The notes: generated from the letters alone by a model not told the origin. A stretch of DNA of 64,000 bases from Pinirhizobacter sp036499745 (GCF_036499745.1 NZ_DASYDG010000032.1:48974-112973), one strand, 5' to 3'. Shown: positions 8,935 to 20,925, numbered from the stretch's first letter. Translations and numbers: made by a program.

Positions 8935-9669
8935 TCAGCCTTCGACCGGCGCTGAGAGCGCGGCGTTGTGATAGATCTCATGGACATCGTCGAGTTCTTC
9001 GAGCCAATCGATGAGGTCTCGCAGGGTTTCTTCCACTTCCGCAGGAACGGCCACGCGATTGGCCGGACGCATGACCAGGTCCGAGCTTTCCGCCTTCAGG
9101 CCCGCAGCTTTCAGGCCTTCCTCGACAGCATGGTAGTGCTCCCCGGCGCACAGCACGGTGCTCATGCCGCCTTCGTTCACCACGTCATCCGCGCCGGCCT
9201 CGAGCGCGGCCTCGAGGATCTTCTCTTCCTGCGCGGCATCCCCACCCGTGGCAAAGACGATTTCGCCGGTGCGGGCGAACTGGAAGGACACCGAGCCGTT
9301 GGTGCCGAGGTTGCCGCCGTGCTTGGTGAGCGCGTGGCGCACATCGGCCACCGCGCGCGTGGTGTTGTCGGTGACGCAGTCGATGATGATGGCCACGCCG
9401 CCGGGGCCGTAGCCCTCGTAGCGCACTTCCTGCATATCGGCGCCGCCGTCGGCACCCGAGCCGCGCTTGATCGCGCGCTCGATGGTGTCCCTGGTCATGT
9501 TGGCCGACAACGCCTTGTCCACGGCCGAACGCAGGCGCGGATTACCGGCGGGGTCGGTCACACCCGAGCGTGCCGCGACGGTGATTTCGCGGATCAGCTT
9601 GGTGAACACCTTGGCGCGCTTGGCGTCTTCGGCGTTCTTGCGACCTTCGATGGACGGGCCTCTACCCAT
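8935..9669 (-). CDS. yebC: YebC/PmpR family DNA-binding protein
   Basis: This is a three-domain cytoplasmic protein of the TACO1/YebC family. Members have been described as transcription factors and, more recently, as helpers of translation through polyproline stretches. The 244-aa product begins MGRGPSIEGRKNAEDAKRAK and contains RGSGADGGADMQEVRYEGYG, GGNLGTNGSVSF and a C-terminal acidic region (DLIDWLEELDDVHEIYHNA). Full length and family-like throughout. It sits directly upstream of ruvCA. Confidence 0.95.
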   Translation of the reverse strand: MGRGPSIEGRKNAEDAKRAKVFTKLIREITVAARSGVTDPAGNPRLRSAVDKALSANMTRDTIERAIKRGSGADGGADMQEVRYEGYGPGGVAIIIDCVTDNTTRAVADVRHALTKHGGNLGTNGSVSFQFARTGEIVFATGGDAAQEEKILEAALEAGADDVVNEGGMSTVLCAGEHYHAVEEGLKAAGLKAESSDLVMRPANRVAVPAEVEETLRDLIDWLEELDDVHEIYHNAALSAPVEG

Positions 9670-9741
9670 GGGATGTTCCTGCGTGCTGCAAGGTGGCGAA
9701 GGCGGGGATTTTACTCCAAAACGTGCATCCGGCGCCCCGGC

Positions 9742-10380
9742 CTACCCCGCCGCAGCGGGGGCGGCCATGAAACGGCCGTCGCGCAGGAAGGCCGCGGCCT
9801 GCCGTGCCACCTCGGCGGACATGAGTAGCCCGGTATGGGTGGTTTCCACCAGGCAATGGTCGGCCAGGCCTGGCAGGCGGGTTTCGGCCACCGCCACGGA
9901 ACCGTCATGTTCGTCGGCGAGTTCGCCCACCACCGAACCCAGGCCCATGGGCAGATAGCCGGCCACCATGCCGACCGCGCGCGGCCCGTCCCAGCTCTCA
10001 AAGCCGTGCTCGAGCAATTCGCGGGCATTGCCCAGCAGGCGGTCGCCGCCCCAATGGCTGATCAGGCCACGCGCGGCGGCGCTGCCGGCGAGCGGCGATC
10101 CCAGGCAGACGATGCGCCCGTCCGGCAGGTCGGTATCCATGCAGGCCAGCAGCGCCAGCATGCCGCCAAGGCTGTGCCCTACCAGATGCACCGGGCCCGG
10201 CGCCAGTTCGCGCATCTTCCGCTGCAAACGGACGATGGCTCGCCCGGGTGTGCCGGCCACGCTCATGTATTCGAAGCGATGGACCTGGAAGCCTTGCTCG
10301 ATCAGGCGGCGGCGCAACAGGCCCATGGCGAAGGCACGCATCCACAGTCCATGCAGCAGGATGACGTGCTCGGTCGCCAC
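9742..10380 (-). CDS. Alpha/beta-fold hydrolase (small esterase/lipase-like)
   Basis: The 212-aa protein opens with an HGLW oxyanion-type segment (VILLHGLWM) and has the nucleophile elbow GHSLGG near residues 68-73. Both are typical of serine hydrolases resembling short triacylglycerol lipases or PGAP1-like proteins. A His near the C-terminus (VETTHTG) fits the catalytic triad. There is no signal peptide, so it is probably cytoplasmic. It starts with GTG at 10380, six bases after the aspS stop, so it is likely co-transcribed with aspS. The substrate cannot be inferred. Confidence 0.82.
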   Translation of the reverse strand: MATEHVILLHGLWMRAFAMGLLRRRLIEQGFQVHRFEYMSVAGTPGRAIVRLQRKMRELAPGPVHLVGHSLGGMLALLACMDTDLPDGRIVCLGSPLAGSAAARGLISHWGGDRLLGNARELLEHGFESWDGPRAVGMVAGYLPMGLGSVVGELADEHDGSVAVAETRLPGLADHCLVETTHTGLLMSAEVARQAAAFLRDGRFMAAPAAAG

Positions 10381-10386
10381 CAGCCG

Positions 10387-12156
10387 CTATCCCTTGCCCG
10401 GTGCGTCAGCCACACGCACGTGCAGTTCCTTCAGCTGGGCCAGGGCCACCGGCGACGGGGCATCGGTCATGAGGTCCTGGGCGCTGGTGGTCTTCGGGAA
10501 GGCGATGACATCGCGGATCGATTCGGTACCGCCCATCAGCGCGGCGATGCGGTCGATGCCGAAGGCCAGGCCACCGTGGGGAGGCGCACCGAACTTCAGT
10601 GCCTTGAGCAGGAAACCAAACTTGGCCTCCGCTTCTTCGGCACTGATGCCCAACAGGCCAAACACGGCGCTCTGCATCTCCGGACGATGAATACGGATCG
10701 AACCGCCGCCGATCTCGTTGCCGTTCATGACCATGTCGTAGCCGCGGCTGACCGCGGTGGCGGCGTTGGCGCGGAGGTCTTCGATGTCATCGACCTTCGG
10801 TGCGGTGAACGGATGATGCAGCGCCACGAAGCGCTGTTCCTCCGCGTCGTATTCGAACATCGGGAAATCGGTGACCCAAAGCGGCTTCCAGCCTTCGGCG
10901 ACGAAGCCACGGTCACGGCCGACTTTCAGGCGTACCTGGCCCATGAAGTCGGTGACCGTCTTCCAGGAGCCTGCGCCGAAGAACAGCATGTCGCCGGTGT
11001 CGGCGCCGGTGAGTTCGAACAGCGATGAGAGCGCGGTGTCGTCGAGGAACTTGGCCACCGGCGAGGCGATGCCTTCGCGGCCTTTGGATTTGTCTTCCAC
11101 GCGCAGCCAGGCCAGGCCCTTGGCGCCGTACTTGCCGGCGTGCTCGGTGAGCTGGTCGATGTCCTTGCGGGTCATGGTGGCACCGCCGGGCACGCGGAAG
11201 GCGGCGACGCGGCCTTGCGGATCGTTCGCGGGGCCTGCAAACACCTGGAACTCCACGTGCTTCACCGCGCTGGCAACGTCGATGAGTTCCAGCGGGTTGC
11301 GCAGGTCTGGTTTGTCCGAACCGAAGCGCTGCATGGCCTCGGCCCAGGTCATGCGCGGGAACGACGCATCCAGTTCAACGTTGATGACGTCCATGAACAC
11401 GTGGCGGATGAGCGCCTCGACGAAATCCTGCACGTCGCGTTCTTCGACGAAGGCAAATTCAAGGTCAAGCTGGGTAAATTCCGGCTGGCGGTCGGCGCGG
11501 AGGTCTTCGTCGCGAAAGCAGCGGGCGATCTGATAGTACCGATCGAATCCGGCCATCATCAGGATCTGCTTGAACAACTGTGGCGACTGCGGCAGCGCGT
11601 AGAACTGGCCCGGATGCACACGGCTGGGCACCAGGTAATCGCGCGCACCCTCGGGCGTGGCCTTGGTCAGGATCGGCGTTTCGATGTCCTGGAAACCGGC
11701 ATCGTCAAGGTAGCGGCGCAGCGAGCGCACCAGCGCGATGCGCGTGCGCATGATCTTCTGCATCTCGGGCCGGCGAAGGTCCAGGTAGCGGTAAGTCATG
11801 CGCATGTCTTCGTTGGGGCTCTCATGCAGGGCGAAGGGGAGATCCTTCGCTGCATTGAGCACCTCGACGGTATCGGCCACGAGCTCTACCGTGCCGGTGC
11901 GCAGCTTGTCGTTCGCGGCGATGCGCTTGCGCACGGAGCCGGTAACACGGATGCAGTATTCGTAGCCCAGTTCACCGGCTACTTTGAATCCGGCCTCGTT
12001 GTTCCGCTCGATCACCACCTGGGCGATGCCCTCGTGATCGCGCAGGTCCACGAAGGCCACGTGGCTTTGCAGGCGAAGCGTATTGACCCAGCCACACAGG
12101 GTGACTTCCTGGCCTACGAGGGTCTCGTCGATGAGACCACAAAAGTGCGTACGCAT
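10387..12156 (-). CDS. aspS: Aspartyl-tRNA synthetase
   Basis: AspRS charges tRNA-Asp. The 589-aa product begins MRTHFCGLIDETLVGQEVTLCGWV (OB-fold anticodon domain). It carries class II synthetase motif 2 around RYYQIARCFRDEDLRADRQPE, a bacterial GAD insertion in the middle, and motif 3 GLAFGIDRIAALMGG near the end. Length and motifs are those of the bacterial-type enzyme. The ATG at 12156 is the only reasonable start. It leads a short operon with the downstream hydrolase. Confidence 0.97.
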   Translation of the reverse strand: MRTHFCGLIDETLVGQEVTLCGWVNTLRLQSHVAFVDLRDHEGIAQVVIERNNEAGFKVAGELGYEYCIRVTGSVRKRIAANDKLRTGTVELVADTVEVLNAAKDLPFALHESPNEDMRMTYRYLDLRRPEMQKIMRTRIALVRSLRRYLDDAGFQDIETPILTKATPEGARDYLVPSRVHPGQFYALPQSPQLFKQILMMAGFDRYYQIARCFRDEDLRADRQPEFTQLDLEFAFVEERDVQDFVEALIRHVFMDVINVELDASFPRMTWAEAMQRFGSDKPDLRNPLELIDVASAVKHVEFQVFAGPANDPQGRVAAFRVPGGATMTRKDIDQLTEHAGKYGAKGLAWLRVEDKSKGREGIASPVAKFLDDTALSSLFELTGADTGDMLFFGAGSWKTVTDFMGQVRLKVGRDRGFVAEGWKPLWVTDFPMFEYDAEEQRFVALHHPFTAPKVDDIEDLRANAATAVSRGYDMVMNGNEIGGGSIRIHRPEMQSAVFGLLGISAEEAEAKFGFLLKALKFGAPPHGGLAFGIDRIAALMGGTESIRDVIAFPKTTSAQDLMTDAPSPVALAQLKELHVRVADAPGKG

Positions 12157-12241
12157 GCGCTGCTGGCTCCGGGCCGCCGATGGCCATGATTCGGGTGGAA
12201 AAGACCCCGAATTCTAGCATGCGGCCCGAAGCCGGCCGCGA

Positions 12242-12760
12242 TCAGCGGCCGCGCTGGATCGCGAAGCGGCCTCGGCAGCCGCCATTGACCCAGATGCCAT
12301 CGCGATTGGTGCCCCAGTTACGGCCCTGGATGCAACGGGTGTCCGAATCGTTGTTGACGATGGCCACGCGTGCACCGCGAAGATCGATCGGACAGACCTT
12401 GTAGCGGTTGTCCTCGCTACCGCAGACCACGACCTGGTCGCGTGCGGGGGGACGACCGCCACCCCACCCGGGACCGCCCGGTCGGCCGCCGGCCTCGGCG
12501 AACTGACCCCGGCAACCTCGGTCGACCCAGATGGCTCCGCGCTCGAAGCCCCAGGTGCGGCCCCGGTCACAGCGGGTGTCGGAGTCCTGCTTCACCAGCT
12601 GGGCGTCGCGCCAGGGCACGCTGCAGCGGGCGTATTTGCCGTCGACGCTGCCGCAGGTAACCGCGCCGCCCCGGTGTTGCGCCTGGGCCGGCGCTGCCAT
12701 GAACATCGATCCCGCCACCAAACCCAAGGTGGCCGCAAGGCCCCATGCACGCGCTTTCAT
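12242..12760 (-). CDS. DUF3011 domain-containing secreted protein
   Basis: The ATG at 12760 (AAGGAG about 9 bases upstream) opens a Sec signal peptide, MKARAWGLAATLGLVAGSMF, with cleavage after AQAQ. The mature part has two similar modules of about 55 residues joined by a Gly/Pro-rich linker. Each begins with V-x-C-G-S, has D-S-D-T-R-C in the middle and ends with G-x-x-G-x-x-R-G-C-R-G-x-F (around residues 35-90 and 115-168). Six Cys per protein in equivalent positions suggest disulfides and periplasmic location. DUF3011 proteins are frequent in Xanthomonadales; the function is unknown. Some resemblance to lectin-like folds is only a guess. Confidence 0.85.
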   Translation of the reverse strand: MKARAWGLAATLGLVAGSMFMAAPAQAQHRGGAVTCGSVDGKYARCSVPWRDAQLVKQDSDTRCDRGRTWGFERGAIWVDRGCRGQFAEAGGRPGGPGWGGGRPPARDQVVVCGSEDNRYKVCPIDLRGARVAIVNNDSDTRCIQGRNWGTNRDGIWVNGGCRGRFAIQRGR

Positions 12761-12881
12761 CGTCCTAACTCCTTGCCATGCCGGCGCGGCTGCGCCCGTG
12801 GAGCAAGATCTTGCACGTTCCGCATGAACGAAGGAATACGCGACCGACGGCAGGCGCAAGATTGATTCAGCCACCAGCGGG

Positions 12882-13199
12882 TCAGTCGGCGCTGGCGGCC
12901 TTCGGAGGGACGGCGGCAGGCTTTGGGGCGTCTACCTTCGGAGCGTCCGCTTTGGGGGCATCGGCCTTGGGCGCATCAACCTTGCCTTCACCGGCCAGAT
13001 TGCGCTTTTTGTCCCCGTCTTTCTTGAAGTCGGTTTCATACCAGCCGCTGCCGGCCAGGCGAAAACCCGGGGCGCTAAGCATTCTCCCCACGCGCGGCTC
13101 GCCGCAGGTGGGACACACGGTGGGGTCGGCGTCGGAGAGCTTCTGCAGGCGCTCGAAGCGGTGGCCGCAGGCCTGGCACTGAAATTCGTAGATGGGCAT
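12882..13199 (-). CDS. FmdB family zinc-ribbon protein
   Basis: The 105-aa protein begins MPIYEFQCQACGHRFERLQK and has two CxxC pairs (C8-x2-C11 and C29-x2-C32), the FmdB/CxxC_CXXC_SSSS zinc ribbon. After the ribbon comes a short GFRLAGSGWYETDFK segment, then a low-complexity tail built of repeated A-P-K-A/V-D units. The family is common upstream of aspS in proteobacteria and has been suggested to act as a regulator; the precise role is unclear. The tail repeat could vary in copy number between strains. Confidence 0.88.
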   Translation of the reverse strand: MPIYEFQCQACGHRFERLQKLSDADPTVCPTCGEPRVGRMLSAPGFRLAGSGWYETDFKKDGDKKRNLAGEGKVDAPKADAPKADAPKVDAPKPAAVPPKAASAD

Positions 13200-13241
13200 G
13201 GGGCATGGTTACCTGGTCGCAGCCGCTGATTATAGCGGCGT

Positions 13242-13278
13242 GTCCCGCCGAAGCGCCGGACCGGCACCTCGGCGGGAC
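13242..13278 (-). terminator. Long GC hairpin downstream of clpB
   Basis: Perfect 10-bp outer arms (GTCCCGCCGA at 13242-13251 and its complement at 13269-13278) enclose a nearly complementary GC-rich core, just after the clpB stop and before fmdB on the same strand. No U-run follows, so termination would be weak or factor-assisted; it could equally be an mRNA-stabilising hairpin. Confidence 0.4.
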
Positions 13279-13288
13279 GCACCGGTCA

Positions 13289-15880
<2,592 letters not shown>

Positions 15881-16021
15881 AACGATATAAACCCCAATTC
15901 GTAGGTTTGACGGGCTTTGCCGGCGACCTGGCCGCCGTCACTGGTCTACAAATGCGGCCCGGCGCCCGCCGCTTCAAGCAGCATTCGTGCCGACGACGCC
16001 CCCCGTCCGCGCGGCGTTCAC

Positions 16022-16825
16022 ATGGACAGCTTCACACTTCCGTTATCCGCAGATGGAGATCGATGCAAGGTGAACGCCCGCCGCGCTGGATTGCCGCCGC
16101 CACCCAAACCCGAACGCAGCCACCCCTGGGCGCTCTTCCTCGATGTCGACGGCACCCTGCTCGACTTCGTCGATGACCCTGCCGCCGTGCGGGTCCCGTC
16201 AACATTGGCACATTCACTCGATGCCCTGCACGCGCGCCTGCGCGGTGCACTGGCCCTGATCAGCGGCCGCACCATCGCCGACCTCGACCGCCTGTTCCAG
16301 CGCCCATCGTGGGCAGCTGCGGGACTGCACGGATTCGAGCGACGTAACAGCCACGGCACGATCGAACGGTTGCAGGTGCATCCAGCCCAGGTGGACGAAC
16401 TCCGGCGCAACGCTGCCGCGCTGGCCCGCCAATTGCCGGGCATCCGTGTCGAGGACAAGGGCGTGGCGGTGGCCCTGCACTATCGCGAGGCACCGCAACA
16501 AGGCGATGCCCTCAAGCTCGCCGCCGCCGCGCTGGCCGATGAACTGCCCGATTTCGAGCTACAGCCGGGCAACCATGTGGTGGAGTTCAAGCCCCGGGGC
16601 ATGGACAAGGGCTTGGCCGTGGCGGGCCTGCTGGATACACCTCCGTTCAAGGGCCGCCTGCCTGTCTATGTCGGCGATGACCTGACGGATGAGCACGGCT
16701 TCCAGGCGGCCAATGCCCACGGCGGGTTCTCTGTACGGGTGGGCGACCGCGAGCCCAGCCAGGCCACCAGCACGCTGGCCGATGTCGCCTCGGTCCATGC
16801 ATGGCTGAAGGAGCTGGCCGCATGA
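16022..16825 (+). CDS. otsB: Trehalose-6-phosphate phosphatase OtsB
   Basis: OtsB dephosphorylates trehalose 6-phosphate, the second step of osmoprotective trehalose synthesis. The 267-aa protein has HAD motif I DVDGTLLDF (D41, D43), ISGRTIADLDRLF, and the C-terminal motif GDDLTDEHGF (218-227). The ATG at 16022 is preferred to an upstream TTG because it yields the usual N-terminus length. Its stop overlaps the otsA start as ATGA, so the two are translationally coupled. Confidence 0.94.
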   Translation: MDSFTLPLSADGDRCKVNARRAGLPPPPKPERSHPWALFLDVDGTLLDFVDDPAAVRVPSTLAHSLDALHARLRGALALISGRTIADLDRLFQRPSWAAAGLHGFERRNSHGTIERLQVHPAQVDELRRNAAALARQLPGIRVEDKGVAVALHYREAPQQGDALKLAAAALADELPDFELQPGNHVVEFKPRGMDKGLAVAGLLDTPPFKGRLPVYVGDDLTDEHGFQAANAHGGFSVRVGDREPSQATSTLADVASVHAWLKELAA

Positions 16826-18240
16826 GCCGCCTGGTTGTCATCTCCAACCGGGTGGCCCTGCCCAAGCAAACCCAGACGGGAGGCCTGGCCTCCGCCATGA
16901 ATGCCGCCCTGCAGGAACGCGGCGGCCTGTGGTTTGGCTGGAGCGGCAACATCGGCAAGGAAAGCGGCGCGGAACTGCACGAAGTAACCGAACGCAACAT
17001 CAGCTACGCCACCATCGACCTTTCCCGCAAAGACCACGATGAGTACTACGCAGGTTTCGCCAACCGCGCCCTTTGGCCGTTGTTTCACTATCGCGGCGAC
17101 CTGGTCGACTACCGTCGCGACCACATGGAAGGCTATTTCCGCGTCAACGCGGTGTTCGCCGATAACGTCGCCCGGTTGCTCCAGCCCACCGACACCATCT
17201 GGGTACAGGACTACCACCTGATCCCGCTGGCCCAGAAGCTGCGCGAGCGTGGCGTGCGCAACCGCATCGGCTTCTTCCTGCACACCCCGCTGCCCGCGGC
17301 CGGCCTGATGATCACCCTGCCGCGCCATCGCGAGCTGTTCGAATCGCTGGCCTCATACGACCTGGTGGGGCTGCACACCCATCGCGACCTGCGCTCGCTG
17401 GAAGACTACTTCCTGCACGAACTGGGCGCGGCGATGCGCACCGGCGGCCGTATCCGCGCGGCCAATGGCCGCCTGTTCCGCGCCGGCGTATTCCCCATCA
17501 GCATCGACACAGCCGAAGTGGTGGAACTGGCCCATCGCACCGAAGACACCGGCGACGTCGCGCGTCTGCGCCACAGCCTTGACGGTCGCGAGCTGATCAT
17601 CGGGGTGGACCGCCTGGATTATTCCAAGGGCCTGCCGCAACGCTTCGATGCCTTCGCCCGCCTGCTCCGCGACAACGAAGACATGCGCCGGCGCGTCTCC
17701 TTCCTGCAGATCGCCCCGCCCTCGCGCTCGCAAGTGCCCGAATACCGGCAGATCCGCCGCGACCTCGAACGCGGCGCCGGGCACATCAACGGCCAGTACG
17801 CCGAGCCCGACTGGGTGCCGATCCGCTATGTGAACAAGTCCTACCCGCAGAAAATGCTCGCCGGCTATTTCCGCGTCGCGCGAGTGGGCCTTGTTACGCC
17901 CCTGCGCGACGGCATGAACCTGGTGGCCAAGGAATACATCGCCTGCCAGGATCCGAAGGATCCCGGCGTACTGGTACTTTCGCGTTTCGCAGGTGCGGCG
18001 CAGGAACTTGGCGCCGCGCTGCTGGTGAATCCCAACGATCTGGACGATGTGGCCGAGGCACTCAAGCGCGCCCTGGACATGTCACTGAAAGAGCGCCGCC
18101 AGCGCTGGGACGCATCGATGGAAGTACTCGAACACAATGACATCACGCGATGGCGCAACGCCTTCCTGGAGGCGCTGATGCATCCGGCGCGCAACGCCAG
18201 CGACCTGGTGTCGACGGCTCCCGCCGAAACCATTTCCTGA
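16822..18240 (+). CDS. otsA: Alpha,alpha-trehalose-phosphate synthase OtsA
   Basis: OtsA is a GT20 glycosyltransferase that joins UDP-glucose and glucose 6-phosphate into trehalose 6-phosphate. The 472-aa product starts MSRLVVISNRVALP. It contains GGLASAMNAAL (donor-site loop), the WVQDYHLIPLAQ motif, GVDRLDYSKGLPQR and DGMNLVAKEYIACQ, all hallmarks of the family. The ATG at 16822 overlaps the otsB stop by 4 bp. In Xanthomonas a GH15 glucoamylase gene often lies between otsB and otsA; it is absent here. Confidence 0.96.
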   Translation: MSRLVVISNRVALPKQTQTGGLASAMNAALQERGGLWFGWSGNIGKESGAELHEVTERNISYATIDLSRKDHDEYYAGFANRALWPLFHYRGDLVDYRRDHMEGYFRVNAVFADNVARLLQPTDTIWVQDYHLIPLAQKLRERGVRNRIGFFLHTPLPAAGLMITLPRHRELFESLASYDLVGLHTHRDLRSLEDYFLHELGAAMRTGGRIRAANGRLFRAGVFPISIDTAEVVELAHRTEDTGDVARLRHSLDGRELIIGVDRLDYSKGLPQRFDAFARLLRDNEDMRRRVSFLQIAPPSRSQVPEYRQIRRDLERGAGHINGQYAEPDWVPIRYVNKSYPQKMLAGYFRVARVGLVTPLRDGMNLVAKEYIACQDPKDPGVLVLSRFAGAAQELGAALLVNPNDLDDVAEALKRALDMSLKERRQRWDASMEVLEHNDITRWRNAFLEALMHPARNASDLVSTAPAETIS

Positions 18241-18259
18241 AAAATAAGTGGGTATCGCC

Positions 18260-18997
18260 TTACCGCCAGATCAGCGAGACGAAGCGACCGCTGGAGCCTG
18301 CATCGCGTCGATAGGAATAAAATCGATCGTCGGTGAACGTATCGAAGCCCCCGCCGCGGATAGCCGTCACCCCGGCATCAGCCAGCCGCAGGCGCGCCAG
18401 AGCGTACAGGTCGCACTGCCAGTGCCCGGGCCGCGTCGTCGTGAACGCCCCGGCGGCGCGCCTGTCGCCATCGACGAATGCGGCGCGCACTTCTTCGCCC
18501 ACTTCATATGACTTCGCACCGATGCATGGACCCATCCACGCCAGGGGCGTACCACGCATGGCCACAACCGTGGCTTCGAGTACGCCGGCCGCCAGGCCCC
18601 GCCATCCGGCATGCGCCGCGCCGATCCGGCTGCCGTCGGGCAGGCAGAACAGTACCGGCAGGCAGTCGGCGGTCTGGATGGCAAGCACACCGCGCTCGGC
18701 GACGGCCGCATCGGCTTCAGGCTCGGCGCCTGACCCGGGCTCCGGACTGGGCGGGACAGTGACCACGCGGGCGCCGTGCACCTGCCGCAACCAGCACGGT
18801 TGGGTGGGCAAGCCAAGGCGGCCGGCTAGCGAAGCGCGGTTCTCCGTCACGGCGGAGAGGTCATCCCCGCAGCGGCTGCCGACATTGAAGGCGTCATAAG
18901 GTGCGAGGGACTTACCGGGCACCCACCGTGTGCTCACCGCCGCTCCAATGCCCGGCGGCAGCAGCCACTGGGGAAGGACGAATCCTTCAGTCGTCAA
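18260..18997 (-). CDS. pgeF: Peptidoglycan editing factor PgeF (YfiH/DUF152 family)
   Basis: PgeF is a cytosolic Zn enzyme of the multicopper-oxidase-like laccase-domain family that, in E. coli, removes mis-incorporated L-Ser from muropeptide precursors. The likely metal ligands are H74 (WLRQVHGA), C112 (IQTADCLPVLFC) and H129 (AAHAGWRGL). The 245-aa frame starts with TTG at 18997, overlapping the last codons of rluD; no ATG is available in a sensible place, so I accept this start with some reserve. The rluD-pgeF order is conserved in many proteobacteria. Confidence 0.9.
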   Translation of the reverse strand: MTTEGFVLPQWLLPPGIGAAVSTRWVPGKSLAPYDAFNVGSRCGDDLSAVTENRASLAGRLGLPTQPCWLRQVHGARVVTVPPSPEPGSGAEPEADAAVAERGVLAIQTADCLPVLFCLPDGSRIGAAHAGWRGLAAGVLEATVVAMRGTPLAWMGPCIGAKSYEVGEEVRAAFVDGDRRAAGAFTTTRPGHWQCDLYALARLRLADAGVTAIRGGGFDTFTDDRFYSYRRDAGSSGRFVSLIWR

Positions 18998-19958
18998 AGC
19001 CGACCCGCCGTGTGTCCTCGCGCAGCATGACCTGGAGATCTTCCATGTCCGGTGGACGCGCGGCCTCGAAGGCGAGGTCTTCGCCGGTCACGGGATGCAC
19101 GAAGGCCAGGCGCTCGGCATGCAGCGCCTGGCGGCGGAAGCCACGCAGGGCAGCGATAAGTTCCGGCGTCGCCCCCTTGGGCAGGCGCAGGCCGTTGCCG
19201 TACAGGGGATCTCCCACCAGCGGATGACCGATATGGGCCAGGTGCACGCGTATCTGATGGGTGCGGCCTGTTTCCAGGTTGCACTGCAGCGCCGTGTGGG
19301 CACGGAAGCGCTCGCGCAGACGGTAGTGGGTGACGGCATGCTTGCCGTCTTCCTCGTCGCGCACGGCCTGGCGCAGGCGGTCGTGATGATGACGGCCGAT
19401 GGGTTCATCCACCGTGCCACCGGCCACCATGGTGCCCAGCACGACCGCCTCGTACTGGCGAACCACCTCGTGCCGGGACAGCATGGCCACAAGGCCCGTC
19501 TGCGCAGGCACGGACTTGGCCACCACCATCAGGCCCGAGGTTTCCTTGTCCAGCCGGTGCACGATGCCGGCCCGGGCCAGCTCGTTCAGGGATGGGGCGT
19601 GGTGCAGCAAGGCATTCAAGAGGGTACCTGCCGGATTGCCCGCGCCGGGATGGACCACCAGGCCCGCCGGCTTGTTCAGCACCAGCAGGTGGTCGTCCTC
19701 GTGGCGGATATCCAGGTCCATCGCCTCGGGCTCGGCGTGGGTTTCCACCATGACCTCAGCCTCGATGACTACCGCCTCATTGCCCACCAGCAGCTGCCGG
19801 GGCACCGCCACCCGGCCGTCAAGCAGCACGGACCCCGCCTTGACCCAGGCGGTGAGCCGGGAGCGGGAATACTGCGGGAACATCTCGGCCAAAGTCTGGT
19901 CGAAACGGCGTCCCGCGGCCCCCATCGGCACCCGGGCGTCATGCCGTATGGTACTCAT
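18987..19958 (-). CDS. rluD: 23S rRNA pseudouridine synthase RluD
   Basis: RluD makes pseudouridines 1911, 1915 and 1917 in helix 69 of 23S rRNA. The 323-aa product has an N-terminal S4 RNA-binding domain (RFDQTLAEMFPQYSRSRL, then WVKAGSVLLDG). The RluA-type catalytic domain carries HRLDKETSGLMV (catalytic Asp D137) and GRTHQIRVHLAHIGHPLVGD. The ATG at 19958 is divergent from bamD, with 69 bp between them, a classical rluD/bamD arrangement. Confidence 0.95.
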   Translation of the reverse strand: MSTIRHDARVPMGAAGRRFDQTLAEMFPQYSRSRLTAWVKAGSVLLDGRVAVPRQLLVGNEAVVIEAEVMVETHAEPEAMDLDIRHEDDHLLVLNKPAGLVVHPGAGNPAGTLLNALLHHAPSLNELARAGIVHRLDKETSGLMVVAKSVPAQTGLVAMLSRHEVVRQYEAVVLGTMVAGGTVDEPIGRHHHDRLRQAVRDEEDGKHAVTHYRLRERFRAHTALQCNLETGRTHQIRVHLAHIGHPLVGDPLYGNGLRLPKGATPELIAALRGFRRQALHAERLAFVHPVTGEDLAFEAARPPDMEDLQVMLREDTRRVGFDD

Positions 19959-20027
19959 CGGCCGCTCCCCGGCTTTTGGCCGGTTTCGGCTATCATGCTC
20001 ATTCGATCCAGCATCCGAACCCTTTAA

Positions 20028-20852
20028 ATGCGTGCAACCAAGCTGCTAATTATGCTCTGCCTCGCCCTCTTGGCGGGCGGCTGCTCGATGTTCCGCCACA
20101 AGGGCGACACCATCGACACGATGCCGGTGGAAAAGCTGTACTCCACGGCCCACGATTCGCTGGAAAATTCCGACTATGCGGCCGCTGAAAAGGCCTATCA
20201 GCGCCTGATCGCCCGATTCCCGTCCGGTGAGTACAACGAGCAGGCCCAGCTGGACCTGGCCTATTCACAATACAAGGACAACAAGCCGGACGACGCATAT
20301 TCCACAGTCAACCGGTTCCTCAAGACCTTCCCTACGCATAAGCACGCCGATTATGCCTACTACCTGCGCGGCCTGATCAATTTTGACCGCACCGGCGGCC
20401 TGATCGAGCGTTTCATCCAGCGCGATGGCGCCCAGACACGCCGCGACCAGGGCTTCAACCTGCAGGCTTTCGACGATTTCAGCGAGCTCTCCCGCCGCTA
20501 TCCGAACTCCGACTACGCGGCCGACGCCCGGCAGCGCATGATCTTCCTTCGCAACGAACTGGCCCAGTTCGAGATCAACGTGGCGGAATTCTACCTGCGC
20601 AACAAGGCCTATGTGGCCTCGGCCAATCGCTCGCAGTACGTGATCGAGCATTACCAGCAGTCCCCGCAGACGGGCGATGCGCTAGCCATCCTTAGCCGCA
20701 GCTACGTCATGCTCGAGCAGCCGGACCTCGCCGAGCAGACGAAGAAGGTGCTGGCACTGAACTACCCGAATCACCCGTACCTGACGGATCCGAACTGGCC
20801 GCACCACCCGTCAGTGTGGCGCCGCACGATTCCGTTCTCCGGTCACCACTGA
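20028..20852 (+). CDS. bamD: Outer membrane protein assembly factor BamD
   Basis: BamD (ComL/YfiO) is an essential outer-membrane lipoprotein of the beta-barrel assembly machine. The 274-aa precursor has a lipoprotein signal with lipobox LAGGC (C19). TPR-like repeats follow (for example YSTAHDSLENSDYAAAEKAYQRLIARFPSG and QAQLDLAYSQYKDNKPDDAYSTVNRFLKTFP, given here as separate segments of the fold). The family motif YAYYLRGLINF lies near residue 106. A strong intrinsic terminator follows 18 bp after the stop. Confidence 0.96.
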   Translation: MRATKLLIMLCLALLAGGCSMFRHKGDTIDTMPVEKLYSTAHDSLENSDYAAAEKAYQRLIARFPSGEYNEQAQLDLAYSQYKDNKPDDAYSTVNRFLKTFPTHKHADYAYYLRGLINFDRTGGLIERFIQRDGAQTRRDQGFNLQAFDDFSELSRRYPNSDYAADARQRMIFLRNELAQFEINVAEFYLRNKAYVASANRSQYVIEHYQQSPQTGDALAILSRSYVMLEQPDLAEQTKKVLALNYPNHPYLTDPNWPHHPSVWRRTIPFSGHH

Positions 20853-20870
20853 TACCCCGCATCATGAAGA

Positions 20871-20902
20871 GGCCCGGTGAGCGATCACCGGGCCTTTTTT
20901 TT
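20871..20902 (+). terminator. Rho-independent terminator after bamD
   Basis: A perfect 10-bp GC-rich stem (GGCCCGGTGA / TCACCGGGCC) with loop GCGA is followed by eight T residues on the plus strand. It lies between the convergent bamD and nadE genes and ends the bamD transcript. Confidence 0.95.
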
Positions 20903-20925
20903 CGCCGGACAAGGCGCCTGCGGGT

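Noticed and set aside
15881..16021. Search for a sigma-32 heat-shock promoter in front of clpB
   Set aside because: No CTTGAA / CCCCATnT pair with suitable spacing seen on the minus strand.
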